From CAIVPM01 sp964477265 (GTDB taxonomy: Bacteria; Bacteroidota; Bacteroidia; Chitinophagales; Chitinophagaceae): a stretch of DNA of 64,000 nucleotides. Location of the stretch: positions 1 through 64,000 of the forward strand of contig CAYZDJ010000005.1 in NCBI GenBank assembly GCA_964477265.1, in the 5' to 3' direction. A program made the position numbers and the translations under genes. Shown here piece after piece: positions 18,432 through 30,155 of the stretch (the stretch's first letter is position 1; the number at the start of each line of letters is the position of its first letter). The notes under the pieces were generated by a model. That model was not told the origin of the DNA, ran no database searches, and saw only the letters and a program-made list of their open reading frames with translations.

Positions 18432-18656
18432 TTGCTGAGTTTAATTGGGTTGTTAAGGTGTGCAAATATCGAGTTTCAAAACTGCTGATACATATTTTAT
18501 GCCTACAACACATTATTTTTTAAAACTACCTCAATAAAATGTTAAGGATTTGCTAAAAATGATTTAAAACAAAAGATGATAAATCATTTAACAAAATTTT
18601 AGCAATTATATTGCTTAGGTTTGTGTTAAAGTAAGGCGATTTAATATAACTTCTTG

Positions 18657-18692
18657 ACAAAACCACTTGGATAATATCTGAGTGGTTTTTGT
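18657..18692 (+). terminator. orphan terminator-like hairpin, possible small RNA end
   Basis: Stem ACAAAACCACT/AGTGGTTTTTGT (one bulge) with a T-rich tail on the plus strand. No plus-strand gene lies upstream within 8 kb, so it may end a short transcript starting near 18627. Confidence 0.45.
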
Positions 18693-18740
18693 TATTTGAA
18701 AGTCATAAAAATAAAAGTTTTACAACTTTAAAATACCTAT

Positions 18741-18779
18741 AAAAAACCTTTCAGCAATATTATCTCTGAAAGGTTTTTT
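18741..18779 (-). terminator. terminator downstream of pgk
   Basis: Perfect 14-bp stem AAAAAACCTTTCAG/CTGAAAGGTTTTTT (18741-18754 and 18766-18779), 16 nt after the pgk stop. Symmetric, so it could work in both directions. Confidence 0.9.
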
Positions 18780-18795
18780 ATAATCAAGTTAATAC

Positions 18796-20004
18796 TTAAT
18801 TCACTGCAGCAATACCAGGCAATTCTTTTCCCTCAAAGTATTCAAGTAAGGCACCACCACCTGTACTTACATAACTAACCTTATCATTATATCCAAATTG
18901 GTTAACAGCAGCAACACTATCGCCACCACCTACAAGGCTAAACGCACCATTTTGGGTAGCAGTTGCTACAGCAGTTGCAATGGTTTTTGTACCATGCTGA
19001 AACTTGCTCATCTCAAACACACCCATTGGTCCATTCCACAATATGGTTTTACTTTTAAGCAAAACATTGGTAAACTGTTCGCAGGCATTTTGTGCAATAT
19101 CCAAACCCATCCAACCCTCTGGTATATTATTGCTTGGTGCAGTAGAGGTGTTAGCATCATTGCTAAAGTTGTCAGCAATAACGCTATCGCTTGGCAAATG
19201 TATGCATACGCCTTTTGCTTCAGCTTTTTTCAGCAACTCTAAGGCAGTGCTTAGTCTATCATCTTCGCAAAGGCTTTTACCAATATGTCCATTCTGTGCT
19301 TTCATAAATGTATAAGCCATCCCTCCACCAATAATGATATCAGTAGCACGTTCTAATAAATTTTCTATAATTAGTATTTTATCGCTCACTTTGGCACCAC
19401 CAATGATTGCTGTAAATGGTTTCTCGTTTTGATGCAATACTTTTTCAGCAGCATTTACTTCTGCTTCCATTAGCAAACCAAAAAACCTGTTGCTTTTATT
19501 AAAGTATTTTGCAATTACTGCTGTGCTTGCATGTGCCCTGTGTGCAGTGCCAAAAGCATCATTTACCCAGCAAGTACCCAAAGCAGCAAGTTTTTGAGCA
19601 AACTCTGCATCACCTGCTTCTTCCTCTTTGTAGAATCTAAGGTTTTCAAGCAACAAAACCTCTCCTGGTTTTAGCATGCCTGCTGTTGTGCTGGCTTGTT
19701 CGCCTATGCAATCATCTGCAAAAAATACGTTTACAGTATTGCCATCTTTGTTTAGTAAATAATGTAAATGCTTAACAATATGCTTTAACGAATATTTATC
19801 CTCAGGACCATTTTTAGGGCGACCTAAATGGCTCATTAAAATTACACTACCACCATCGGCAATAATTTTTTTAATGGTAGGCAAGGCTGCAGTAATTCTT
19901 GTGTCATCAGTAATCGCAAGTGTTTGTTTGTCTAACGGTACGTTAAAATCTACACGTACCAAAACCTTTTCATTGGCAAAATTGTGGCTAGATAAAGAAG
20001 ACAT
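18796..20004 (-). CDS. pgk: phosphoglycerate kinase
   Basis: 402 aa, cytosolic glycolytic enzyme (1,3-bisphosphoglycerate + ADP to 3-phosphoglycerate + ATP). Seen: [12 protein letters not shown] (residues 14-25), [44 protein letters not shown] (about 200), [10 protein letters not shown], and the C-terminal nucleotide loop [13 protein letters not shown]. The length is standard. It has its own -7 box (20028-20035) and terminator. Confidence 0.98.
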   Translation of the reverse strand: MSSLSSHNFANEKVLVRVDFNVPLDKQTLAITDDTRITAALPTIKKIIADGGSVILMSHLGRPKNGPEDKYSLKHIVKHLHYLLNKDGNTVNVFFADDCIGEQASTTAGMLKPGEVLLLENLRFYKEEEAGDAEFAQKLAALGTCWVNDAFGTAHRAHASTAVIAKYFNKSNRFFGLLMEAEVNAAEKVLHQNEKPFTAIIGGAKVSDKILIIENLLERATDIIIGGGMAYTFMKAQNGHIGKSLCEDDRLSTALELLKKAEAKGVCIHLPSDSVIADNFSNDANTSTAPSNNIPEGWMGLDIAQNACEQFTNVLLKSKTILWNGPMGVFEMSKFQHGTKTIATAVATATQNGAFSLVGGGDSVAAVNQFGYNDKVSYVSTGGGALLEYFEGKELPGIAAVN

Positions 20005-20027
20005 TGTATTATTTATTTGTTAGGAGG

Positions 20028-20035
20028 CAAATATA
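20028..20035 (-). promoter_or_regulatory. -7 element of pgk
   Basis: TATATTTG on the minus strand, 23 nt before the pgk ATG. AGGAGG-like purines are absent from the short leader on this strand. Confidence 0.55.
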
Positions 20036-20299
20036 GTATGCAGCGATGTTGCGAGATATAATTAATATGTAGCAGTTATAATGTTATCAACTATAAAAAA
20101 ATACTTAATGCTTAAAAAATAAATGGAAATCAACAATGTAATTTTAATTGTAGCAAGACTTTAATATCAGTTATAAAACATTTCCTTGCGAAAGTTAAAT
20201 ATTGTTGTTTTTTTGTATTCTCTTATTTCTTTATTAACTATAATCTGTTTACAACACGACTAAATATTTTGCTGTAAACTATTATATATTTTTTATAAC

Positions 20300-23200
20300 A
20301 TGATCAAAACATTAATTCGTACTTTAAAACTTAAAAAGTCATTTTTTTTAATTTGTATCATAAGTTTTTTTAGTTTCATTTCAGTTAATGCAATTGCACA
20401 ACCATCTATTACATCAATAACCCCATTAACAGGAAAGCCAGGAGATACTATAACCATTGTTGGCAGCAACTTTGCTGGAACAGTAGCTTTGACCGATGTG
20501 TTTTTTGGAAATGCAAAAGTTGTTACTTACAGGTCAGCATCTTCAACTACATTAAGAGTGATAGTACCTATTGGTGCTACTTATGCACCCATAACTGTAA
20601 TGGATAAATTAAATAAGCGATATGGATTAAGTCGCCAATTTTTTAGCCCAGTGTTTAGCAAACCCAAAGGTAGCTTTACATCTAGTGATATGACTGTGAG
20701 TGCGAAATTTTCTACAGGCACAAACCCTTACAATGTTGCTGTTGGCGATATTGATGGCGATGGAAAACAAGATGCTGCTGTGGTTAATTATAGCAACAAC
20801 ACAGTTTCTGTTTTAAGAAACACAAGCACTGTTGGTACTATTAGTTTTGATACAAAAGTTGATTTTACAACAGGTGCAAACCCTTATTCAGTAGCACTTG
20901 CAGATATTGATAATGATACAAAGCTTGATATTATTGTTGTAAATAATGGAGCAAATACAATATCTGTTTTAAAAAATAATAGTACTAGTGGCACACTAAG
21001 TTTTGCAACAAAAGTAGATTATTCAACTGGTGCTTCTGGCTCTGGCTCAACAGGCATTGCAGTTGCCGATATTGACAGAGATGGTTGGCAAGATGTTTTA
21101 GTGTGCAATGGTGGAAATAATAAAGTATCTTATTTACAAAATACTTCTACCACAACAGCCATAAGTTTTGCAACAAAAGTAGAATATACAACTGGCACAA
21201 CGCCACGTGGCATTGCTATTGGCGATATTGATGGAGATAATAAATTAGATATTGTAGTTACTAACGCTGCTGCAAGTTCTATTTCAGTTATTAGAAATAC
21301 AATGACCATTGCTGGCAGTTTAACCTTGGCTACTAAAGTAGATTACAGTGTGGGTTTAGACCCAACATCTGTTGCATTGGGCGATATTAATGCAGATGGA
21401 AAATTAGATGTTATTGTTTCAAACTATAATGCAACTAATATTAGCACATTAAGAAATACGAGTGTTTCTGGTACAGTTACATTAGCTACAGCTGTTAATA
21501 AAAGCTCAGTATCATTCCCTGAAACTGTTGCTATTACTGATATTGATGCAGATGGGAAATTAGATATTATGTATGCTAATGATGCCAGTAGTTTTTCGGT
21601 TTTAAAAAATACAACAACAACTGCCACATCACCAACTTATGCAAATTCTGTAGATTTTACAACAGGTTCATTAACCAAAGCCCACGCAATGGGCGATATA
21701 GATGGAGATGGAAAAATAGATGCTGTTGTTATTACTAATTTTAATAATGCCATTGTAGTTGTTCGTAACAATCCACAATACTCAACCAATGCTAACTTAT
21801 CGGCATTTGTAATTAATACAACTGCATACACACCAATATTATCATCAAGCATTTCTAATTATACTGCAATAGTTACCAATGCTACTACAAGTGTAACTGT
21901 TAAAGCAACCAAAGCACAAGATTCTGCTACTATACAATTACAATTAAATGGTGGAACTTACACGGCTTTAGCAAGTGGCGTTAACTCATCTGCATTGCCA
22001 TTAAATCTTGGCGAAAACGTAATAAACATAAAGGTTACAGCACAAGATGGTACTACTGTTAAAATATATACTTTTACTGTTACAAGAATTGCTGCACCAA
22101 CCATAACTTCTATTAGCCCAACAAGTGGACCAATTGGAACTTCGGTTACTTTAACAGGAACTTTTTTTAACTCTACACCCACATTTAATGCAGTTTATTT
22201 TGGTGCCACAAAAGCTACTATAACTGCTGGAACTAAAACAAGTCTTACAGTAACTGTACCAACTGGTGCAACCTATGCTCCAATTACTGTAATAAATTTA
22301 GATGATGATGTAATAGGTTCAAGCAGTCAATATTTCAACACCACATTCAAGCCCAACAAAGGAAGTATTGATACTATGGATATGACAGCAAGTGCCAACT
22401 TTGGTGTAAATACTTTTCCTGGCAAAACTGTTATTGGCGATATTGATGGAGATGGAAAATCTGATGCTGTTGTAATAGACAATAGCGTTGCTAAATTTTC
22501 GGTGTTAAGAAATACAAGCACAAGTGGTACTGTAAATTTTGCTTCAAAAATAGATTTTACAACACTTTCAAGTCCACGTTCTGTAACGCTGGCAGACATT
22601 AACAATGATGGAAAATTAGATGTGATAGTAGCACATTTTATGGACTCTGTTTCGATATTTAGAAACACCAGCACAAGTGGTAATATAAGTTTTGCACAAA
22701 GAGTAAGTGTATTAGCTGGTCTTGCTATTTCAGTTTATTCAAAAGTTGTTGTTGGCGATATTGATGGCGATGGAAGTCAAGATATTATACTTGGTAATGT
22801 TGGACAATATCAAGTTAATGTTTTAAGAAATACATCAACATCTGCAACTAATATTTCATTTGCTTTCTTTAGCACTTTTGCCACAGGTAATAACCCTGTT
22901 GATATTGCCATTGGTGATATTAATAGTGATGGTAAAGCTGATATAATAACTGCTAATGCAAGCCCTGCAAATGCTACTGGCACTGCATATTATGCAATAT
23001 CTATTTTAAGAAACACAAGTACTATAGGTACCATAAGCTTTGCTACAAAACAAGATTTTACAGTAGATGGGCAACCTTCGTTTGTTGCTTTGGGCGATAT
23101 AAATGGAGATGGTGTGAATGATATTGTAACAGGCAATGTTGGTACTAACAATGTTTCGGTTTTAATAAATTATAGCGATAACACTGGTTTGTTTATGGGT

Positions 23201-26200
23201 ACTTTACAAAACTTTACAACAGGTGCTAATAGTGCTGTTGTTGGGGTAGCTGATATTGATGGAGATGGTAAATTAGATATTGTAAACACACTTACTGGAA
23301 AAGGCTTAGCTGTATTAAGAAACATATCTACTGTTAATTGGTCAAACAGTTTTGCAGCACCAGTTTTGTTGGCAAAAAATATTAATGTATCTAACATTAT
23401 TGCAGGCGATATTGATGGCGATGGAAAGGTTGATATTACAGGAATAAATACTACTTTGAGTGATAGTTTATTTGTTTTAAGAAACACACCTGTTTTATCA
23501 TCAAACAATAGTTTATTATCATTATCTGTAAATGTTGCTGCATTAAATCCTGTTTTTGATAGTTTAAATACCAACTACAATATTAATGTTCATAACTATG
23601 CAACAAGCACAACTGTTACTGCAACAAAAGCACAAGACAGTGCTAAAATTGAAATGCAGTCTAATGGTGGTGGTTATGCATCTTTTACAAGTGGTTCAAC
23701 ATCTTCATCATTGCCATTAAATATTGGTGCAAACACCATAAACATAAAAGTTACTGCACAAAATGGTAATGTAAAAATTTATACAATAACAATTACAAGA
23801 GCTTGTTTAGCATCGCCATCAACAACCAATTTAGCAATTTGTTCAAGTCAATTACCTTACACCTGGAATGGCTTAACCTTTAATGCTGCTGGCACACAAA
23901 GCACCATATTAACAACAGCAAATGGTTGCGATAGTAGTGTTACATTAAACTTATCTTTAAAAGCAAACTCAACATCAACAACAACTTTAAGTGCTTGTGA
24001 TAGTTTGGTGTGGAATGGAACTACTTATAAAACAAGTGGTTTATACACTTATAAAACTGTTAATAGTGTTGGTTGTGATAGTTCTGCAAGAGTGAATTTA
24101 ACCATTAAAAAATCTACAACATCGTGGACAGATGTAGTAACTTGCGATAGTACAAAATGGAATGGAGTATGGTATAAAAAAAGTGGATTTTATACTGTTC
24201 ATTTTACCAACAAAGCAGGTTGCGATAGTGCTGCATCTTTAAACCTAACTGTTAATAATAAACCTAATGGTACATTCTCTTCTGCAAGCTATGGAAATCT
24301 TTGTGCCATAGATTCTGCAATAGTTTTCTTTGATTTACTTAGCAAAAACAAACAATACTTAAAAATAATTGCACCTATAGATACAACTTTTGAAATAGGC
24401 ACAGCAAGTTTTGGAGCAGATATTAAAACAGTTCCATTAAGTGGAAACAGCTTTATCTATTTACCTAACTCAAGCCCCAATAACCAAGCCTGTTCAACCA
24501 CATTTGCCACTGGTTTATTTAGTGGACGAGTTGTAATAATTGATAGAGGCACTTGCACATTTGCATCTAAAGCAAAGGCTGTGCAAGATGCAGGTGCAGC
24601 TGGAATTATTATTGTAAACAATGTTGCAGGTGCTAGTGCAAATGCAATGTCAGGAACAGATGCAACTATTACAATTCCTGTAATTTCAGTTTCTCAAGCC
24701 GATGGACAAATTATAAAAAATTGGATGAATGCAAACCAATTTACAAATGGTTATACCGTTACACACACGCCAACCTATTTGTGGTCTAATGGCAAAACAA
24801 CTGCAAGCATAAAAGTTACACCAACACAAACCACAACTTATAGTGTAAATGTGAGTTATGAAAATGGTTGCTCTCAAACATTTTCTTATGCCTTACTGGT
24901 TCGTAGAAATACTACATCTTGGACAGATATAATTACTTGTGATAGTACAGTGTGGAATGGTGTTACTTACAAAACAAGTGGGCAATATGTTTACCATACT
25001 TTAAATACTGATGGTTGCGATAGTGCTGCAACTTTAAACCTTACTATTACGCCAAAAGCCAATGCTGGTGTTATTTCTGGCAATAATTCTTTTTGTTTTA
25101 TTGGAGGTAGCACAACACTTACCACAACAGGCGATGCTGGTGGTAGCTGGAGTAGCAGTAATAGCAATAGAGTAAGTGTAACAAGTGCAGGTAAAGTAAC
25201 AGCATCAATGGGTGGCAACTATACCATTTATTATGTGGTAGTAAATAGTTGTGGCAGAGATACTGCACGATTTAATATTAAAGTAAATGTGCCATCAAGC
25301 ACAACACTTTCAGTTACTGCTTGTGGTAGCTACACGTGGGGTGGCAATGTTTATACTGCAACTGGCGTTTATACCAAAACTGGTTTAACAAATGTTGGTG
25401 GTTGCGATAGCACTTCATCTTTAGATTTAACCATTAACCCATTGCCAGTAATTACAAGTGTTACAGCCAATCCAACTGCTATTTGTGCAGGCAATTCAAG
25501 TGTGTTATCTGTTAGTGGTAATGGTGGTTTAGTTACATCTGGCAACGCAACAGATTTGTGGTTTAACACACCTATTACTTTTAACAACTCATCAAATGTA
25601 ATGCTGCCAAATGCAGTAGAGTTTACCCGAATTTCAATAACAACTGCAAGTACTATTAATAGCTTGTGGGTAGAACTTTGGCAAAATGCACCTTCAGCTG
25701 TTTTATATAAAATGGCTATTTACACCAACGATGCAACTACCAACAGACCAAGCACTTTAATTCAAGAAACCAATCAGGTGAATAATGCTTCAGGCACAGC
25801 TTTAGTTAGTGGAAGAAATCAAATGACATTAAACCCAACTTTAATTTTACAGCCTGGTATTTATTGGGTTGCTGCTCAATGGCAAGGTGGAAATTTGCCT
25901 ATAAAACAATATACTGGTAGCATTATTACAAGCTACTATCATTCAAGAAACTACTCACTTGGTTTTCCAGGTTCAGTTACCAGCAGTCAGTTAACAAGCG
26001 AAGGTTTTGTTGTAGGTATTGGTTTAAGAGCAACAACAATGGCAACTACAACTGCAACTTATAGTTGGTCGCCAAGTGGTACACTTTCATCGTCAACAGG
26101 TACAAGTGTAACAGCTACACCTGCAAGCACAAGAACTTATACAGTTACTGCAAAAAATGGTTTTAACTGCACTGCAAGCAGCACTGTTACAGTTACTGTA

Positions 26201-29200
26201 AACAATGCAACCAGCTCAACCAACAATCTAACTCTTTGTGCTAATCAAACACCATATTTATGGAATGGCATTAACTATAACGCTTCAGGTACATACACCA
26301 AAACTGGCTTAACAAATAGTGTTGGTTGCGATAGTACAGCTACTTTAAATTTAACAGTTTTAGCACCTATAAAAACTACTATTCATCACAAAATTTGCGA
26401 AACAGCTTTGCCTTTTACTACAAATGGTTTAACGTTTAATGAAGCAGGTAGCCAAATCAGAAAGCTTGTAAGTAGCAATGGTTGTGATAGCGTTGTAACA
26501 CACATCCTTGCTACAATTGGCAATGGTGTTTTTGATAATGCAACTGTTACACAACCACAATGCGACTCTGTCTTTGGTAACATAAATGTAAATCATTATT
26601 CAGTTTCCAGAAAGTATAAAGGCTCTATTGACTCATTAGATAAAACACAGGTTGGGCTTTTAGATATTACCAATTTGCAAAGTACTGCCTGTGGCGACCC
26701 TGTTGTTGTGCCAGCTTTGGTAATCAACGATAGCAGAACAAGATTGTACGAAAGTTATAAACTTACAAATACATCTAATCAGCCAAAATGTTTTGGTTTT
26801 GGATTAACAAATTACAATGGTTCACATCAATTAAGGGTGGTGGCTTACTTAGATAGTTTTGTTTCATCTAACCCTGCAACAAATTATTTAGCGAGTATGC
26901 AAAGAATATTGGGCAGTGGCAATCAATTTGCCAATGTTACAGTTCCTGCAAATAAAGATGTTGAGTTTGTAGTATCAAATTTTAGTAATGGTGCATCTTA
27001 TGGCGATTATATTTTTGAAGTTTCGGGTTTTGAGCAAATGGAATACTCGGTTGATAGTGGTTTTACCTGGCAAAGCAGCAAAAGTTTTAACGTGCCTCAA
27101 GGAAAATATAATATTGCTATGAGAACTGCTGATACTTATTGCACCAAATTTTATTATAACAATCCAGTATTGGTTAATGCTAAAAAACTTACTTCATCAA
27201 CTACAAATATTTCAATTTGCGATAGTTTAATTTGGAATGGTATTACTTACAAGCAAAGTGGAACTTATACTTATAAAACCTTAAATGCAGTAGGTTGTGA
27301 TAGTACTGCTACTTTAAATTTAACTATTAAACAATCTTCTAAGTCATTGCAATCAATCACTGTTTGCGATAGTTTAATTTGGAATGGTACTACTTACAAG
27401 CAAAGTGGAACTTATACCTTCAAAACCAATAATAGCGTAGGTTGTGATAGTGTTGCAACATTGAATTTGACTATTAAGAAGGCAACAACATCTTCAACAA
27501 GTTTATCTATTTGTGATAGTGTTATTTGGAATAATACAACTTATAAATCAAATGGAACTTATACTTATAAAACATTAAATGCAGTAGGTTGTGATAGTGT
27601 TGCAATATTAAATTTAACCATTAAAAATGCAACAACATCTTCAACAAGTTTATCAGTTTGTGATAGTGTTATTTGGAATAATACAACCTATAAACAAAGT
27701 GGAACTTATACTTATAAGACATTGAATGCCGTAGGTTGTGATAGTGTTGCAACATTGAATTTAACTATTAAGAAAGCAACAACATCTTCAACAAGTTTAT
27801 CAGTTTGTGATAGTGTTATTTGGAACAACATTACCTATAAACAAAGTGGAACTTATACTTACAAAACATTGAATGCAGTAGGTTGCGATAGTGTTGCAAC
27901 ATTGAACTTAGTAGTAAAAAACAGCACTGTTTCAATTACAAGTCTTTCAATTTGCCCAAGCCAATTGCCTTATAGTTGGAATGGTTTAATCTTTANNNNN
28001 NNNNNNNNNNNNNNNNNNNNNNNNNNNNNNNNNNNNNNNNNNNNNNNNNNNNNNNNNNNNNNNNNNNNNNNNNNNNNNNNNNNNNNNNNNNNNNNGTGTT
28101 GCTGGTTCTCAAACAAAAACTGGATTACAAAATAGTGCAGGTTGTGATAGTAGTGCAACATTAAATTTATTTGTAAAATCAAACACATCTTCAACTACAA
28201 ATCTTTCAATTTGCCCAAGCCAATTGCCTTATAGTTGGAATGGTTTAATCTTTAGTGTTGCTGGTTCTCAAACAAAAACTGGATTACAAAATAGTGCAGG
28301 TTGTGATAGCAGTGCAACATTAAATTTATCAGTAAAAGTTGTTACTTACGGTACACTAAATAAAGCAATATGTTCTGGTCAAAATTATTTAGGTCACTCA
28401 ACAACAGGTACATATACTGATACATTGATGAATAGTGTAGGCTGTGATAGTGTAAGAACACTGCACCTTACTGTAACAACAAGTGTTACACCTACGGTTT
28501 CTATTAATACAATATCTACAACTGTATGTAAGTGGTATGTAGTTGAGTTTAATGCAACAGCATCAAATCAAGGTACTAACCCTATTTATAAATGGTATAA
28601 AAATGGAATTACAGTTGGCACTAATGCGAGTATTTATAAGGACAGTTTATTAAACAATCTCGATAGTGTATGGTGTGTACTTGTTAGCAGCGAAGCTTGT
28701 GTTACTGATAATAACATAAAAAGTAACACTATTAAAATGAATGTAAGTTTGGCTATTACAGGTACTATAAAAACAGCGTATGGTAGTCCTGTGTCAAAAG
28801 TTGTTATGTATAGAAAAGGTACAATAAATGATATGCAAATTGTTAATAGTGCATATACCTATAGCTGTATAGATTCGGGCAATAATGTTAGTTTTAGGCC
28901 TTTTAAAAACAATGATGTAGCAAAGACTAATGGGGTAAATAGCGTGGATGTATTATTGGTGCTTCGTCATATATTAAACACTGCAAAACTTAACAGTGCC
29001 TACAAATTAATAGCAGCCGATGTAGATGGCAATAAAACTATTAATAGTGTAGATGTGTTAAGAATTAAAAGATTGATTTTAGGAACAGATACAACATTTA
29101 CCAAAACAGTTGGTACTGTAAAGACAGACAGGCTTTGGGAGTTTGTAGATAGTGCTTATCAATTCCCTGATACAACCAATCCGTTTTCATTTAAAGATAG

Positions 29201-30011
29201 TATAAGCCTTGTTAATTTAAAAGGCAGCAAAACCAATCAAACTTTTATAGGCGTTAAACTTGGTGATGTAAATGATAATTGGAATGCTACTATGCCAAAA
29301 GGTGTAGCTGTTAAACCTGTGGAATTTATTTATTGGTCAGACAATTCAAAAGTGCCTGACTTATTTAGGATACCTGTTGCAGTTAATAATTTTAAAAATA
29401 TTGCAGCCATGCAATACACACTGCATTTTGATAATACAAAGTATGAATTTGTAAGTATAGAAGGTTTCAAAAGCCTTAAAGGGTTTGAATACAATGCAAC
29501 ACAAGCCAATACTACAGGCAATATTGCTATGCTGTGGACAGATAAAAATGCAATATCTCAGACATTGGAAAATGGCAGTGAATTGTTTACACTTATTTTA
29601 AAAGCTAAAGTTGGCTCTCGTTTTATTAATGAATCAGAACTTTTATTAACCAGCGATATTGCTAGTGTAGAAGCGTGGGATAATGATTATAAAAAGCACA
29701 ATATTGTTTTAACCCAAAGAATAAAAGAGAGAGTTCAGAATGATGATATACAGGAAATTTATTCTATTTCTCCAAACCCAAGCAATGGAAAAATCAGGGT
29801 TAAATTATTGGCTACTGAAAATAGAAAAATGACTCTTATATTAACTAATGTGTATGGTAAAATTATTTACTCGCAGGTGTTTAATGCAGTTAAAGGCATT
29901 AATGCTTATGACATTAACCTTAATCAAAATTTAGTAATTGCGAAAGGAATTTATTTAATAAGCATTAAGGAGTTGATGGGAGAGAAAACAAAAAGACTGA
30001 TAATTGAATAA
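20300..30011 (+). CDS. giant T9SS-secreted multi-domain surface protein (one gene, interrupted by an assembly gap)
   Basis: Over 3200 aa. Signal peptide 1-34. Domain order (approximate residues): IPT/TIG 35-115; FG-GAP/VCBS propeller repeats (GDIDGDGKxD) 130-495; cadherin-like beta-sandwich 497-595; a second IPT/TIG, FG-GAP set and cadherin-like set (597-1167); GCDS repeats with paired Cys; a PA domain (GRVVIIDRGTCTFASKAKAV) near 1415; Ig-like regions; more GCDS repeats (15 seen in all). After the gap come a dockerin-like pair (DVDGNKTINSVDVLRIKRLI), a cohesin-like sandwich, and a type A sorting domain (YSISPNPSNGKIRV...). The 100 N at 27996-28095 split it into two ORFs; joining the flanks directly restores the frame. 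Role inferred: surface adhesion. Confidence 0.9.
27484..27924 (+). repeat. three near-identical 147-bp in-frame tandem repeats
   Basis: The word aacaacatct recurs at 27484, 27631 and 27778, spacing 147 bp (49 codons). Each unit encodes CDSVIWNN-TYK-GTYTYKTLNAVGCDSVA-LNLTIK. The DNA identity is high, pointing to recent duplication or gene conversion. Confidence 0.9.
27996..28095. other. assembly gap (100 N) inside a tandem repeat
   Basis: Exactly 100 N, the usual placeholder for an unknown gap size. The left flank ends ...ggtttaatcttta and the right flank starts gtgttgctgg; joined, they read exactly like 28238-28264. The next unit repeats after 159 bp (28096 to 28255), so the missing sequence is probably a whole number of 159-bp units. 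Confidence 0.9.
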
Positions 30012-30118
30012 GTTAAATTAAGCATCAGTTTTTTGTTTACAATATTGGGTTGGCGAAAGGCAAGTACATAACAAAAGGCTTGTTAATGTTGAGGCTTAAC
30101 AATTTTATGGCTATAAGA

Positions 30119-30145
30119 CCTTGAAGGTTTTAAAAACCTTCAAGG
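30119..30145. terminator. perfect palindrome between convergent genes
   Basis: CCTTGAAGGTTT / AAACCTTCAAGG with a 3-nt centre (27 bp). It lies between the giant gene (plus) and uvrA (minus). No long T run on the plus side, so it is either a terminator for both or a dispersed palindromic repeat. Confidence 0.65.
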
Positions 30146-30155
30146 CGTGTAAAAC

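Larger units (their letters stand above)
18432..18795. other. intergenic region with two hairpins and no ORF
   Basis: 364 nt between the LEA14-like gene and pgk, both on the minus strand. It holds a plus-strand terminator-like hairpin (18657-18692) preceded by TAGGTTTG (18616-18623), and the pgk terminator (18741-18779). I see no convincing coding frame. The plus-strand hairpin serves no annotated plus-strand gene. Confidence 0.6.

Noticed and set aside
28096..30011. A separate second surface gene starting at 28224
   Set aside because: The frame is open back to the gap and joins the 20300 ORF without a shift when the N are removed; no signal peptide at 28224.
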